Notes: a model not told the origin generated them from the sequence alone. A stretch of 64,000 nucleotides of DNA from Leifsonia sp. NPDC080035 (GCF_040050925.1 NZ_CP157390.1:3224001-3288000), one strand, 5' to 3'. Numbered from the stretch's first letter, positions 26,753 through 35,071 are shown. Translations and numbers: made by a program.

Positions 26753-27256
26753 GTGATCATCCGGAAGGCGTTCTACTGGTGGCTGTTCCCGTCCGCCGTG
26801 GTGCTCCCGGTGTGGCTGCTGGTCGGCTGGGCCGCGTTCCACGAGGGCAGCGGATGGTCGTTCCTCGGCCTGCTCGTGCTGTGCCCGATCCTGTTCGTCG
26901 CCCTGTTGGTGGTCGGCGGCATCCTCTTCTCCCGGCGCAGCGTCCGCGAGGCACGCGCCGTGTCCTGGTACGACGCAGGGATGCTCGCCGGCTGGAGCGC
27001 GTCCATCATCGCCTTCGGCTTCTTCCCGCCCGGTGTCACCGGCTGGCTCGCCGTGCTCGGTGTCCTGTTCTTCCTCGGCACGTTCTGGCTGGGGCTCTGG
27101 GAGCTGATGCGGGAGCTGCGCGGCCGCGTGGAGCAGACGTTCGCCGCCTACGAGCGGGCTGCCCGCCCGCAGCAGGTGCCGCAACAGGAGAACCCTGCGC
27201 GCACACCGGCGGACGACGCCGAGGTCATCATCATCGAGGAGCGGCGCGAGAAGTAG
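26753..27256 (+). CDS. Hypothetical four-helix membrane protein
   Basis: A 167-residue protein starting at GTG (MIIRKAFYWWLFP). Hydrophobic stretches at about 5-28, 32-58, 74-90 and 94-115 suggest four membrane helices. They are followed by a cytoplasmic, charged tail ending DDAEVIIIEERREK. I recognise no catalytic motif or firm family. It stands alone between map and rplS; the rplS promoter begins just after its stop. Function unknown. Confidence 0.72.
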   Translation: MIIRKAFYWWLFPSAVVLPVWLLVGWAAFHEGSGWSFLGLLVLCPILFVALLVVGGILFSRRSVREARAVSWYDAGMLAGWSASIIAFGFFPPGVTGWLAVLGVLFFLGTFWLGLWELMRELRGRVEQTFAAYERAARPQQVPQQENPARTPADDAEVIIIEERREK

Positions 27257-27265
27257 CGGCACGCT

Positions 27266-27295
27266 TTGGCAAACACCCGCCCGGCATGGCAGAAT
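27266..27295 (+). promoter_or_regulatory. Candidate rplS promoter
   Basis: TTGGCA (27266-27271) and CAGAAT (27290-27295) are 18 bases apart. Transcription from about 27302 would give a leader of ~139 bases before rplS, which could host autoregulation by bL19; no specific motif was recognised. Confidence 0.5.
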
Positions 27296-27440
27296 TAACG
27301 CTTGTGCCGCGGCCAGGCTCTGCCACAGGGGAGCCAGCATCTCTCGCGGACACACCTCATACCGAATCCCGGCCGTGCGTCACGGCGCCCGGCCCCGAAT
27401 CCGTCCCCGACCTGTCGGCGGGTACAGAGAGCGAACAAGA

Positions 27441-27788
27441 ATGCACATCCTCGACCAGGTGGACGCCGCGTCCCTCAAGCAGGACATCCCGGCCTTCCGC
27501 GCCGGCGACACCGTCAAGGTGCACGTCAACATCATCGAGGGCACGCGCTCTCGTGTCCAGGTCTTCCAGGGCGTCGTGATCGGCCGCTCGGGCGAAGGCG
27601 TCCGCGAGACCTTCACGGTCCGCAAGATCAGCTTCCAGGTCGGCGTCGAGCGCACCTTCCCCGTGCACTCCCCGGTCATCGACAAGATCGAGGTCGTCAC
27701 CCGCGGTGACGTCCGTCGCGCCAAGCTCTACTACCTGCGCGAGCTGCGCGGCAAGAAGGCGAAGATCAAGGAGAAGCGCGAGAACTGA
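27441..27788 (+). CDS. rplS: Large ribosomal subunit protein bL19
   Basis: A 115-residue ribosomal protein at the 30S-50S interface. The start at ATG 27441 gives MHILDQVDAASLKQDIPAF, and the family core FQGVVIGRSGEGVRETFTVRK is split across the middle. The C-terminus RAKLYYLRELRGKKAKIKE is canonical. It is followed by a strong intrinsic terminator. Confidence 0.97.
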   Translation: MHILDQVDAASLKQDIPAFRAGDTVKVHVNIIEGTRSRVQVFQGVVIGRSGEGVRETFTVRKISFQVGVERTFPVHSPVIDKIEVVTRGDVRRAKLYYLRELRGKKAKIKEKREN

Positions 27789-27808
27789 CGCGCGTCCCGC
27801 ACATCGTC

Positions 27809-27852
27809 CCTGAGCTCCCGGTCCTACACTTGAACCGGGAGCTCAGGCTTTT
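27809..27852 (+). terminator. Intrinsic terminator after rplS
   Basis: A perfect 14-bp stem (27809-27822 with 27834-27847) is followed by CTTTT. It ends 17 bases before the lepB ATG, so lepB probably depends on read-through or a promoter within this short gap. Confidence 0.85.
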
Positions 27853-27868
27853 AAGCTCAGGCGGTTGA

Positions 27869-28612
27869 ATGACAGACGAGACGCTGCCCACCCGGCCGGA
27901 CCGCGTGGCGGATTCCGAGCGCAAGCGGCGCGGTGTGGCGCTGCTCCTCCGCGACCTCCTGATCATCGTCGTGATCGCGCTCCTGGTGTCGTTCCTGATC
28001 AAGACCTTCGTCGTCCGCTCCTTCTACATCCCGTCCGGATCGATGGAGAACACCCTGCAGGTGGACGACAAGATCATCGTCAACGAACTGCAGCCCTCCG
28101 TCTTCCCGCTCAGCCGGGGGGACGTCGTCGTGTTCCGCGACCCGGGCGGCTGGCTTCCGCCCAAGACGCCCGTGCAGCGGAACCCGGTGGCCGCTGCCGT
28201 GGACACCGCGCTCACCTTCGTCGGACTGTCGGCGTCGGACAGCGACGACCACCTCGTCAAGCGGCTCATCGGCCTGCCCGGTGACCGGGTGTCGTGCTGC
28301 GACGCGTCCGGGCGGCTCACGGTGAACGGCGTCGCGATCGACGAGCCGTACACGATCATCCAGTCGGGCCAGAAGAACGCGGCGACGGTCCCGTTCGCGG
28401 TCACGGTGCCGGCCGGACGCATCTGGGTGATGGGGGACAACCGCTACAACTCGCAGGACTCGTCGCGGAATCAGGGTCTTCCCGGACACGGTTTCGTCCC
28501 GCTCGACCATGTCGTCGGCCGGGCGTTCGTGATCAGCTGGCCGGTTCAGCGCTGGTCCTGGTTGGGCGATTATCCTGAAGTCTTCCGCGGTGTGGAGGAG
28601 AACAAGGAATGA
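27869..28612 (+). CDS. lepB: Signal peptidase I
   Basis: A 247-residue membrane-anchored Ser/Lys protease that cleaves Sec and Tat signal peptides. One N-terminal helix lies at about 28-50. The catalytic Ser is S58 in PSGSMENTL and the catalytic Lys is about K131 in DHLVKRLIGLPGD. The box-E motif GDNRYNSQDSS is present. It is coupled to rnhB by an ATGA overlap at 28609-28612, the usual actinobacterial pairing. Confidence 0.96.
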   Translation: MTDETLPTRPDRVADSERKRRGVALLLRDLLIIVVIALLVSFLIKTFVVRSFYIPSGSMENTLQVDDKIIVNELQPSVFPLSRGDVVVFRDPGGWLPPKTPVQRNPVAAAVDTALTFVGLSASDSDDHLVKRLIGLPGDRVSCCDASGRLTVNGVAIDEPYTIIQSGQKNAATVPFAVTVPAGRIWVMGDNRYNSQDSSRNQGLPGHGFVPLDHVVGRAFVISWPVQRWSWLGDYPEVFRGVEENKE

Positions 28613-29274
28613 TGACCCCGGTGGCGCCGTCGCTGCGGTTCGAGAAGGCGCTCTATCGCGACGGCGTGACGTCGATCGTCGCCGTCGACGAGGTCGGGCG
28701 CGGCGCGCTTGCCGGCCCGGTCGCGGTCGGGATGGTCGTGATCGACACCGCGGTGAAGCGCATCCCGCCGGGACTGCGCGACTCCAAGCTGCTGCCGGAG
28801 CCCGTGCGCGAGGCGCTGGAGCCCGCGTGCCGGCGCTGGTCGCTGTTCCATGCCGTCGGCCTCGCCTCCGCTGCGGAGGTCGATTCGCTCGGGATCATGC
28901 GCTGCCTCGGCCTGGCCGGCGCCCGCGCGATGGCGCAGCTCGAGGAGCAGGGCGCAGAGGTCCGCGAGAGCACGCTCATCCTGGACGGCAACTACGACTA
29001 CCTCAACCCGGCCCTGATGCGCCCGGCGCGCGTCGTCACCCGCATCAAGGCGGACAGGGACTGCGCGTCCGTCGCTGCGGCCTCGGTGATCGCCAAGGTG
29101 CACCGCGACCGGCTGATGATCGGCCACGACGCCGACTACCCCGGCTACGGCTGGACGACCAACAAGGGCTACTCGACGCCGGAGCATTTCGCCGCGATCG
29201 CCGATCTCGGGCCGAGTGCCCTGCACCGCCTCACCTGGCTGAAGGAGACCGCGATGCTGGACATGCCGACATAG
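28609..29274 (+). CDS. rnhB: Ribonuclease HII
   Basis: A 221-residue endonuclease that removes ribonucleotides and RNA primers from DNA. The catalytic acidic residues are visible in VAVDEVGRGALAGPV (Asp-Glu), LILDGNYDY and KADRDCASVAAAS. The N-terminal ~15 residues before FEKALYRDG vary in the family. Overlaps lepB by four bases. Confidence 0.95.
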   Translation: MMTPVAPSLRFEKALYRDGVTSIVAVDEVGRGALAGPVAVGMVVIDTAVKRIPPGLRDSKLLPEPVREALEPACRRWSLFHAVGLASAAEVDSLGIMRCLGLAGARAMAQLEEQGAEVRESTLILDGNYDYLNPALMRPARVVTRIKADRDCASVAAASVIAKVHRDRLMIGHDADYPGYGWTTNKGYSTPEHFAAIADLGPSALHRLTWLKETAMLDMPT

Positions 29275-29288
29275 CGTCGTATCCGGCT

Positions 29289-29294
29289 TAGACT
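29289..29294 (+). promoter_or_regulatory. Leaderless-type -10 box of the DUF2469 gene
   Basis: TAGACT ends nine bases before the ATG at 29304, the same arrangement as at ffh. Confidence 0.45.
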
Positions 29295-29303
29295 TGACGG
29301 ACG

Positions 29304-29627
29304 ATGGATGAGGACGAGTTCGACGACTACGACCGCGAGGTCGAGCTGGCTTTGTACCGTGAATACCGGGACGTCGTCTCGCAGTTCAAGTACGTGATCG
29401 AGACGGAGCGCCGTTTCTACCTCGCGAACGAGGTGGAGTTCGTGCGTCGCGACACGGAGCACGACTTCTACTTCGAGCTGACGATGAACGACGTGTGGGT
29501 GTGGGACGTGTACCGCGCCGACCGTTTCGTGAAGTCGGTCCGGGTGCTCACGTTCAAGGACGTGAACATCGAGGAGCTCTCGAGCAAGGAGTTCGAGCTC
29601 CCGAAGGAGCTCGCGCTCGACGAGTAG
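29304..29627 (+). CDS. DUF2469 family protein
   Basis: A 107-residue acidic protein of the actinobacterial DUF2469 family, opening MDEDEFDDYDREVELALYRE. The central SQFKYVIETERRFYLANEVE and aromatic-rich NDVWVWDVYRADRFV are highly conserved in the phylum. It is regularly found between rnhB and yraN. No catalytic motif or membrane helix is visible; function unknown. Confidence 0.9.
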   Translation: MDEDEFDDYDREVELALYREYRDVVSQFKYVIETERRFYLANEVEFVRRDTEHDFYFELTMNDVWVWDVYRADRFVKSVRVLTFKDVNIEELSSKEFELPKELALDE

Positions 29628-29733
29628 GCCATAGCCTCCTCCACACCCCGCTTCCGCGGGTGACCTCTCCACAGATTCGGCCGCCGCCGTCTCCCGCTTG
29701 TCCGCCTCGCTGAGGCTGGATGCGGGAGGAACG

Positions 29734-30090
29734 ATGGCATCCAAAGACGAACTGGGCAGGCGCGGCGAGATCGTGGCCGCGAAGTGGCTCGAGGCGCGGG
29801 GTTTCGTGCTGCTGGGGAAGAACTGGCGCTGTGCGGCAGGCGAGATTGACCTGATCCTGCGCACCGGATCCACCACGGTGTTCGCGGAGGTGAAGACGCG
29901 CAGTTCGCTGGCGTACGGGCATCCCTTCGAGGCGATCACACGGGAGAAGCGTCTGCGGCTGCGTCGGCTGGCGGCGGAATGGTGCCACGCGAACGGGCCC
30001 GTGCCCGGTGAGGTGCGCATCGACGCGGTCGCCGTGCTCGACGCGTGGAGCGCGGCGCCGACCGTCGAGCACCTGCGCGGGGTGGCCTGA
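29734..30090 (+). CDS. YraN / UPF0102 nuclease-fold protein
   Basis: A 118-residue protein of the UPF0102 family with a predicted PD-(D/E)XK nuclease fold. The motif residues are in RRGEIVAAKWLEARGF, AAGEIDLILRTG (Glu-Asp) and FAEVKTRSS (Glu-x-Lys). ATG at 29734 is chosen because GGAGGAACG precedes it; the frame is open to 29698. It is coupled to comM through TGATG (29088-style overlap at 30088-30092), forming the yraN-comM-dprA competence and recombination unit. The biochemical role is unproven. Confidence 0.9.
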   Translation: MASKDELGRRGEIVAAKWLEARGFVLLGKNWRCAAGEIDLILRTGSTTVFAEVKTRSSLAYGHPFEAITREKRLRLRRLAAEWCHANGPVPGEVRIDAVAVLDAWSAAPTVEHLRGVA

Positions 30091-31634
30091 TGGCGCTCGC
30101 GAGGACGTTCGCCGTCGCGCTCACCGGCGTCCGCGGCGACGTCGTCGAGGTGGAGGCCGACATCGCGGCCGGCCTTCCGGCATTCGTGCTGATCGGGCTG
30201 CCGGATGCGGCCCTCGGGGAGTCGAGAAAGCGCGTGACCGCGGCGGCGGTCAACGCCGGGCTGCCGATCGCCCAGCGCAAGCTGACGGTCAACCTGTCGC
30301 CGGCGTCGCTGCGGAAACAGGGCTCGGCCTTCGACCTCGCCATCGCGATCGCGGCCCTGGCCGCCTCCGGCGATGTGCCGGCCGCGTCGGTGGCGCGGGC
30401 GGTGCACCTGGGCGAGCTTGGTCTGGACGGTCGGCTGCGCCCGGTGCCCGGTGTCCTGCCGGCGGTGCTGGCCGCACGCAGTGCGGGGTTCCGGCGGGTC
30501 TTCGTGCCGACGGCCAACGCCGGGGAGGCCGAGCTCGTCGACGACATCGAGATCCTCGCCCTGCCCAGCCTGCGCGCGGCGGCGATTGCGCACGGCGCCG
30601 CCCTCGACCCGGTGGAGGTGGAGCCGGTGGTGGGGGAGGCGGACGAGGCGGGCGAGACACCGGCCGACCCCGACCTCTCCGACGTCGCGGGAAACGAGGA
30701 GGCCGTGGACGCCCTCGTCGCCGCGGCGGCGGGCGGCCATCACTTGGCGATGGTCGGGCCGCCGGGTGCGGGCAAGACGATGCTCGCACGCCGGCTGCCG
30801 TCGCTGTTGCCGGACCTCAGCGCCGAGCAGGCCCTCGAGACGACGTCGATCCGGTCGCTCGCGGGTCTCGGCGTGAGCGGCGGCCTGCTGCGGCGTCCGC
30901 CCTTCGAGGCGCCCCACCACACGGCATCGGCGGCGGCACTCGTCGGCGGAGGCAGCGGCCGCATCGTCCCCGGCGCGATCGTGCGGGCGACCAACGGCGT
31001 GCTGTTCCTCGACGAGGCGGCCGAGTTCCCCCCGAGCGTGCTGGACGCGCTCCGTCAGCCGCTGGAGTCCGGCACGATCAGCATCCACCGCGCGAGCGGC
31101 GCAGCGACGTTCCCAGCGCGGTTCCAGCTCGTGCTCGCCTCCAACCCGTGCCCGTGCGGCCGGTACGGTTCGGCGGACGAGGAGTGCACGTGCTCGCCGA
31201 TCGCCCGCCGTCGCTACCTGGCCCGCATGTCGGGGCCGTTGATGGACCGCGTCGACGTGCGGATCGCCGTTCGCAGGCTCGGGCTCGGAGCACTGCGGGC
31301 GGGTAGGGACGGCGGACCTCCCGGTCCGTCGAGCGCGGTCGTGCGTGAACGCGTGCTCGTGGCGAGAGCGGCCGCCGCGGAGCGTCTGAACGCCACGCCG
31401 TGGCGGCGGAACGTGGATGTGGACGGCACCTGGCTGCGCGCAGGACCGCGTCGGCTGGGACCCGCGTCCCTCGCCACCCTGGACAGGGCACTCGAGCGCG
31501 GCGGTATCACCATGCGCGGCTACGACCGCACCCTCCGCGTCGCCTGGACGCTCGCCGACCTGGATGGCGCGCAGACCCCGACTGCCGACCACGTCGGTCG
31601 TGCGCTCTTCCTGCGGCGGGGGATGGGACTGTGA
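30090..31634 (+). CDS. comM: YifB / ComM Mg-chelatase-like AAA+ ATPase
   Basis: A 514-residue AAA+ protein. ComM homologues act as helicases promoting branch migration during natural transformation. The N-terminal Lon-protease-like fold begins MALARTFAVALTGVRGDVVE. Walker A GPPGAGKTML is at about 223-232 and Walker B GVLFLDEAAEF follows. The family CPCGRYG stretch and the C-terminal Mg-chelatase domain (GGITMRGYDRTLRVAWTLADL) are intact. The ATG overlaps the yraN stop. Downstream is dprA, another DNA-uptake protein. Confidence 0.95.
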   Translation: MALARTFAVALTGVRGDVVEVEADIAAGLPAFVLIGLPDAALGESRKRVTAAAVNAGLPIAQRKLTVNLSPASLRKQGSAFDLAIAIAALAASGDVPAASVARAVHLGELGLDGRLRPVPGVLPAVLAARSAGFRRVFVPTANAGEAELVDDIEILALPSLRAAAIAHGAALDPVEVEPVVGEADEAGETPADPDLSDVAGNEEAVDALVAAAAGGHHLAMVGPPGAGKTMLARRLPSLLPDLSAEQALETTSIRSLAGLGVSGGLLRRPPFEAPHHTASAAALVGGGSGRIVPGAIVRATNGVLFLDEAAEFPPSVLDALRQPLESGTISIHRASGAATFPARFQLVLASNPCPCGRYGSADEECTCSPIARRRYLARMSGPLMDRVDVRIAVRRLGLGALRAGRDGGPPGPSSAVVRERVLVARAAAAERLNATPWRRNVDVDGTWLRAGPRRLGPASLATLDRALERGGITMRGYDRTLRVAWTLADLDGAQTPTADHVGRALFLRRGMGL

Positions 31635-32008
31635 CGCGGCGAGTCGGCGGGGATCGGGACGCCGGTGCTTCCGGGGCGGCGCGCGACCGCCTGGTCGGCG
31701 CTTGGCGCGGCGTCGAGGTCGGCGCTTGGCGCGTCGGCCTGGTCGGCGCTTGGCGCGGCGTCGAGGTAGGCGCTTGGCGCGGCGGCCTGGTCGGCGCTTG
31801 GCGCGGCGACCTCGCCGTCGCGGACCGGGACGACCTCGCCGCTGCTGCCGCCCCGGTCGACGCCGCCTCCGGTGGCGAACCGCGTGAGGACGGGCCGACC
31901 GGAGCCTGCGCGGACTGCCCACTTGCGATGCTGCCCCGACGGCGATCCCGTCGCGGCCTGCCCGTGGCTCTCGCGGCGGCAGGAGGGACGTGCCATGCGG
32001 GAAAGTGA
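31631..32008 (+). CDS. Possible small repeat protein between comM and dprA
   Basis: A 125-codon open frame whose GTG overlaps the comM stop as GTGA and which ends 14 bases inside dprA, the geometry of a coupled gene. Its centre is five 8-residue units such as GAWRGVEV and GAWRGGLV, encoded by the 24-bp tandem repeat. The rest is Ala/Gly/Arg-rich with no recognised domain. Because 24 is a multiple of three, every frame here is repetitive and open. The 360-base gap could equally be non-coding. Low confidence. Confidence 0.3.
   Translation: MTRRVGGDRDAGASGAARDRLVGAWRGVEVGAWRVGLVGAWRGVEVGAWRGGLVGAWRGDLAVADRDDLAAAAAPVDAASGGEPREDGPTGACADCPLAMLPRRRSRRGLPVALAAAGGTCHAGK
31694..31813 (+). repeat. 24-bp minisatellite, five copies
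   Basis: Units start at 31694, 31718, 31742, 31766 and 31790. All share the core GGCGCTTGGCGCG, with variation in the last ~8 bases alternating between a GTCGAG-type and a GGCCTG-type ending. It is the main content of the 360-base stretch between comM and dprA. Confidence 0.9.
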
Positions 32009-33236
32009 TCACCTGCTCGGGTGCACCTTCTCCGTCGCAGAGCGGCTGCTCCGGCCCCTGGTCACGCCGTCCACCGATCTCGGGGATGAGCGGGCGATCA
32101 GAGGACTGCTCGCGTCGGTGGCGGTGTCCGCGCTCATCGAGCCGGGGGATATGGACGCCGGTCTGCTGGTCGAGGTCCTGGGTGTCGAGCTCGCCGCGAC
32201 CTTCCTGATGGACGACGGCGACGGCGACCGCCTGCTCGCCCTCCTGCGGGAACGCTCGGCCGGCGCGGAACTCCCGACCGCGGAACGGCTCGATGCGGCG
32301 CTGGCGCGCTGGCGGAGCCGCAGAGAGCAGTCGAATCCCGAACGCGTGCTCGAGCGGGCTGCACATCTGCACGCGACGCTCGTCCCGCCGGGTGATCCTC
32401 TCTGGCCGCGCGGGCTGGATGACCTCCAGCGCGGGTGCCCGCTCCTCCTCTGGGTGCGTGGCGACACCCGCCGCCTGACGACGCTCGATCGGTCGATCGC
32501 CATGGTCGGTGCCCGCGCCGCCACCGGGTATGGAACGCATGTCGCGATGGAGTCGGCCGCCGCGCTCAGCGATCGCGGGTTCGCCGTCGTCTCCGGCGGC
32601 GCGTACGGCATCGATGCCGCGGCGCACCGTGCGGCGGTCGCGAGTGGACAGGTGACCGTCGCATTCCTCGCCGGTGGCGTCGACCGCCTCTACCCGTCCG
32701 GCAACGCGACCCTGCTGCACCGGGTCATCGAGACCGGACTGGTCGTCAGCGAGCTGCCTCCCGGTTCCGCGCCGACGCGGTGGCGCTTCCTGATGCGCAA
32801 CCGGCTGATCGCGGCGGCCGCCCAGGCGACGGTCGTGATCGAGGCCGGGAGCCGATCGGGCAGCCTGAACACCGCCGGCCACGCCGCGCAGCTGGGCAGA
32901 CCGCTCGGGGCCGTGCCAGGACCGGTGACGTCTCCGGCGTCCGCCGGGTGTCATCGGCTGATCCGCGAATACGATGCGGTCTGCGTGACGACTCCAGACG
33001 AGATGGCCGAGCTGTGCGAGCCCATCGGGCAGGGGGCGGATGCCGATATCGACGGAGAGGTGTTGCGTTCGGACGACGTGCTCGGCGCGCTCCGGATCCG
33101 GTCGGGGCGCACCCTCCGCGAGCTGATGGCCGCGACAGGGCTGAACGCCTCGAGCGTCCAGTCCGAACTCGGGCGGCTGGAGGCGCTGGGGCGGGTACGG
33201 GAGTCCGGCGACGGCTGGCACCGGCTGGTGGAATGA
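31995..33236 (+). CDS. dprA: DNA-processing protein DprA
   Basis: A 413-residue protein that loads RecA on incoming single-stranded DNA. The start is ATG 31995 with AGGAGG eight bases upstream. The Rossmann-like DprA core is complete: MVGARAATGYGTHVA, VVSGGAYGIDAAAHRAA, FLAGGVDRLYPSGN, then RNRLIAAAAQATVVIEAG and SGSLNTAGHAAQLGRP. An N-terminal helical domain and a C-terminal winged-helix-like domain (LRELMAATGLNASSVQ) flank it. It forms a unit with comM upstream and xerC downstream. Confidence 0.95.
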   Translation: MRESDHLLGCTFSVAERLLRPLVTPSTDLGDERAIRGLLASVAVSALIEPGDMDAGLLVEVLGVELAATFLMDDGDGDRLLALLRERSAGAELPTAERLDAALARWRSRREQSNPERVLERAAHLHATLVPPGDPLWPRGLDDLQRGCPLLLWVRGDTRRLTTLDRSIAMVGARAATGYGTHVAMESAAALSDRGFAVVSGGAYGIDAAAHRAAVASGQVTVAFLAGGVDRLYPSGNATLLHRVIETGLVVSELPPGSAPTRWRFLMRNRLIAAAAQATVVIEAGSRSGSLNTAGHAAQLGRPLGAVPGPVTSPASAGCHRLIREYDAVCVTTPDEMAELCEPIGQGADADIDGEVLRSDDVLGALRIRSGRTLRELMAATGLNASSVQSELGRLEALGRVRESGDGWHRLVE

Positions 33237-33399
33237 CCGCCTGGTCGCATTGCACGCGCGATCGGCGCAGCGCGGAGAGGAAACGCGATCGGAAGCGCGT
33301 GGGACAAACGCGGACGGAACAGCGTGGCACAGCAAACGCGATCGGAGGAAACCGGAGCGTCGCCCGGCGACGTGGCGTCGGCTGGCCGAAGCTGGGGGA

Positions 33400-34383
33400 G
33401 TGGAACTGCAGGCGGCCATCGACGGGTATGCGCGCCACCTCGAGGTGGAGCGCGGGTACTCGCCGCAGACCGTGCGGGCCTACCGGTCCGACCTCGCGGC
33501 CCTGCGGAGTTTCGTGGCCTCGCGCGGTGTCGGCGAGACGAGTGAGCTGACCCTCGATCTCTACCGTGACTGGCTCTGGGATGCGTCGCAGCAGGGGCTC
33601 GCGCGTGCAACGCTCGCACGGCGCTCCGCCGCCGCCCGCGGGTTCAGCGCCTGGGTGGCCCGCTCCATCGACGATCCGGCATCGCAGGGCGTCACACCGG
33701 CATCCGCCACGACCACTGACCACGCGGCCCCCGCGTCAGAGAGCGGCGACCGTGGCCCCGACCCCGCCGCGCGGCTGCGCGCGCCGAAGGCGGAGAAGAC
33801 GCTGCCGCGGGTCATCACCCGCGCCCAGATGGACGGCATCCTGACGGCACTCGCCGCGCGGGCAGCGGACGGTGAGCCGGGCGCGGTTCGCGACGTCGCC
33901 GTGATCGAGCTGCTGTACGCGGCGGGGATCCGCGTGAGCGAGCTGACCGGGCTCGACGTGGACGACGTCGACCTGGAACGGCTGACCCTGCGCGTGCTCG
34001 GCAAGGGGTCGAAAGAGCGCGTCGTGCCGTTCGGCGTCCCGGCGCTCGCCGCGTTGCGCGGCTACCTCGCTCGTGCACGTCCTCTGCTCGCGGCCGAACG
34101 GTCCGGGCCGGCGCTCTTCCTCGGTGCGCGTGGCGGACGGCTCGGGACGCGCGCCGTGTACCAGCTGGTGGCGAGCCTGCTGGCCGACATCCCCGGCGGG
34201 GGGCCCGCGGGCCCGCACACCCTGCGGCACACCGCGGCCACCCACCTGCTCGACGGGGGAGCGGACCTGCGCGCCGTGCAGGAGATCCTCGGGCACGCCA
34301 GCCTGGGCACCACGCAGATCTACACGCACGTCTCGGCCGAGCGGCTCAAGGAGACCTACCGGATCGCGCATCCCCGCGCCTGA
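33400..34383 (+). CDS. xerC: Tyrosine recombinase XerC
   Basis: A 327-residue site-specific recombinase that, with XerD, resolves chromosome dimers at dif. All catalytic residues are visible: R178 in GIRVSEL, K202 in GKGSKER, H273 and R276 in HTLRH, H299 in LGHASLG and Y308 in QIYTH. The N-terminal core-binding domain starts at about residue 5. The linker between the domains (about 90-130) is longer and more polar than usual. The GTG start is the best match to family N-termini, but no proper Shine-Dalgarno spacing is present; the frame is open to 33250. The 163 bases between dprA and this start hold nothing clear. Confidence 0.93.
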   Translation: MELQAAIDGYARHLEVERGYSPQTVRAYRSDLAALRSFVASRGVGETSELTLDLYRDWLWDASQQGLARATLARRSAAARGFSAWVARSIDDPASQGVTPASATTTDHAAPASESGDRGPDPAARLRAPKAEKTLPRVITRAQMDGILTALAARAADGEPGAVRDVAVIELLYAAGIRVSELTGLDVDDVDLERLTLRVLGKGSKERVVPFGVPALAALRGYLARARPLLAAERSGPALFLGARGGRLGTRAVYQLVASLLADIPGGGPAGPHTLRHTAATHLLDGGADLRAVQEILGHASLGTTQIYTHVSAERLKETYRIAHPRA

Positions 34384-34977
34384 CGCCCTCGGGTGCAACG
34401 GCAGCAGCACCGACGGCCTGACCCGGTCGAAGAACAGCAGCGGGGAGACGTACTCGCCGTCGATGCGGACGCCGACGTGGATGCACGTGCCGCTGCAGTG
34501 CGCTCCCGCGTCCACCACGCCGATGACGTCCCCGGCCGCGACCACGGCGCCGACGGCCAGCGTCGAGGCGACGGGCTCGTAGCTCGAGAGCACGCCGCCA
34601 CCGTGGTCGAGCGTCAGCACCGGGCGGTCGACCACCACCCCCACGAAGCGCACGGTCGCCGCAGCAGGGGCGCGGACCTCGACGCCGGGTGTGGCCGCCA
34701 GGTCGACCCCGCGGTGGCCGGCCGCGTACGCGTTCGCAGGCGCGACGTAGCCGCTGGTCAGCCGCGCCGGTGTCACGGGCCAGAGCCAGCGCGGCGCGGG
34801 CCCGGCGAGCGCGGCCGGCTCCGCCCTCGGCGACGAGCGAGCCGGAGCCGCCGCCGCTGCCGAGACGGAGCTCTCGACCGCCGCGGACGCCCATCCCGCC
34901 GCTCCTGCGACCGCCCCGAACATGGCGATGACGGCGGCGGCAACCGCGGCGACAGTCAGCACGACCGGTCTCACCAC
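33736..34977 (-). CDS. M23-like peptidase-fold envelope protein with run-on C-terminus
   Basis: A 413-codon frame whose N-terminal ~200 residues are the real protein: a signal/anchor helix (about 3-30), an Ala/Pro linker, then an M23/LytM fold. GHRGVDLAATPG carries the metal-ligand His and Asp; GTCIHVGVRIDG stands where active enzymes have HXH, so the first His is replaced by Cys, as in many actinobacterial relatives. No stop occurs where the domain ends (near LLPLHP, about 34400). The frame continues antisense through the last 648 bases of xerC. The start is GTG 34977 with AGGAGG six bases upstream. A possible lost stop or sequencing error. Confidence 0.7.
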   Translation of the reverse strand: MVRPVVLTVAAVAAAVIAMFGAVAGAAGWASAAVESSVSAAAAAPARSSPRAEPAALAGPAPRWLWPVTPARLTSGYVAPANAYAAGHRGVDLAATPGVEVRAPAAATVRFVGVVVDRPVLTLDHGGGVLSSYEPVASTLAVGAVVAAGDVIGVVDAGAHCSGTCIHVGVRIDGEYVSPLLFFDRVRPSVLLPLHPRASGAGMRDPVGLLEPLGRDVRVDLRGAQAGVPEDLLHGAQVRSPVEQVGGRGVPQGVRARGPPAGDVGQQARHQLVHGARPEPSATRTEEERRPGPFGREQRTCTSEVAAQRGERRDAERHDALFRPLAEHAQGQPFQVDVVHVEPGQLAHADPRRVQQLDHGDVANRARLTVRCPRGECRQDAVHLGAGDDPRQRLLRLRRAQPRGGVGATVAAL

Positions 34978-35053
34978 GCGCGACCTCCTCTCCTCGTCGT
35001 CAGCCGACCCTCCCGCATCACGACGCCCGCGTGGGGCGATCGCGTCCAGATGG

Positions 35054-35071
35054 GGACAACTCCTGTTGTCC
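35054..35071. promoter_or_regulatory. Inverted repeat between the M23 and sugar-porter genes
   Basis: GGACAAC and GTTGTCC (35054-35060, 35065-35071) form a perfect 7-bp inverted repeat with a 4-base spacer in the 248-base divergent region. A regulator-binding site is possible. The rest of this gap shows no further feature I can support. Confidence 0.45.

Noticed and set aside
31694..31813. CRISPR array
   Set aside because: Direct tandem units without spacers, too short, and no cas genes anywhere in the window.
31520..31996. Minus-strand frame with AAPSADQ repeats over the 24-bp minisatellite
   Set aside because: Repeat length is a multiple of three, so all frames are repetitive and open; it overlaps comM antisense and has no ribosome site. 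Kept only as a caveat.
33237..33399. Extension of xerC to the start at 33250
   Set aside because: The 50 added residues are Arg-rich and unlike Xer N-termini; GTG 33400 matches the family start better.
29169..33419. 1416-codon minus-strand frame over rnhB to xerC
   Set aside because: It mirrors six recognised genes; no domain and no ribosome site.
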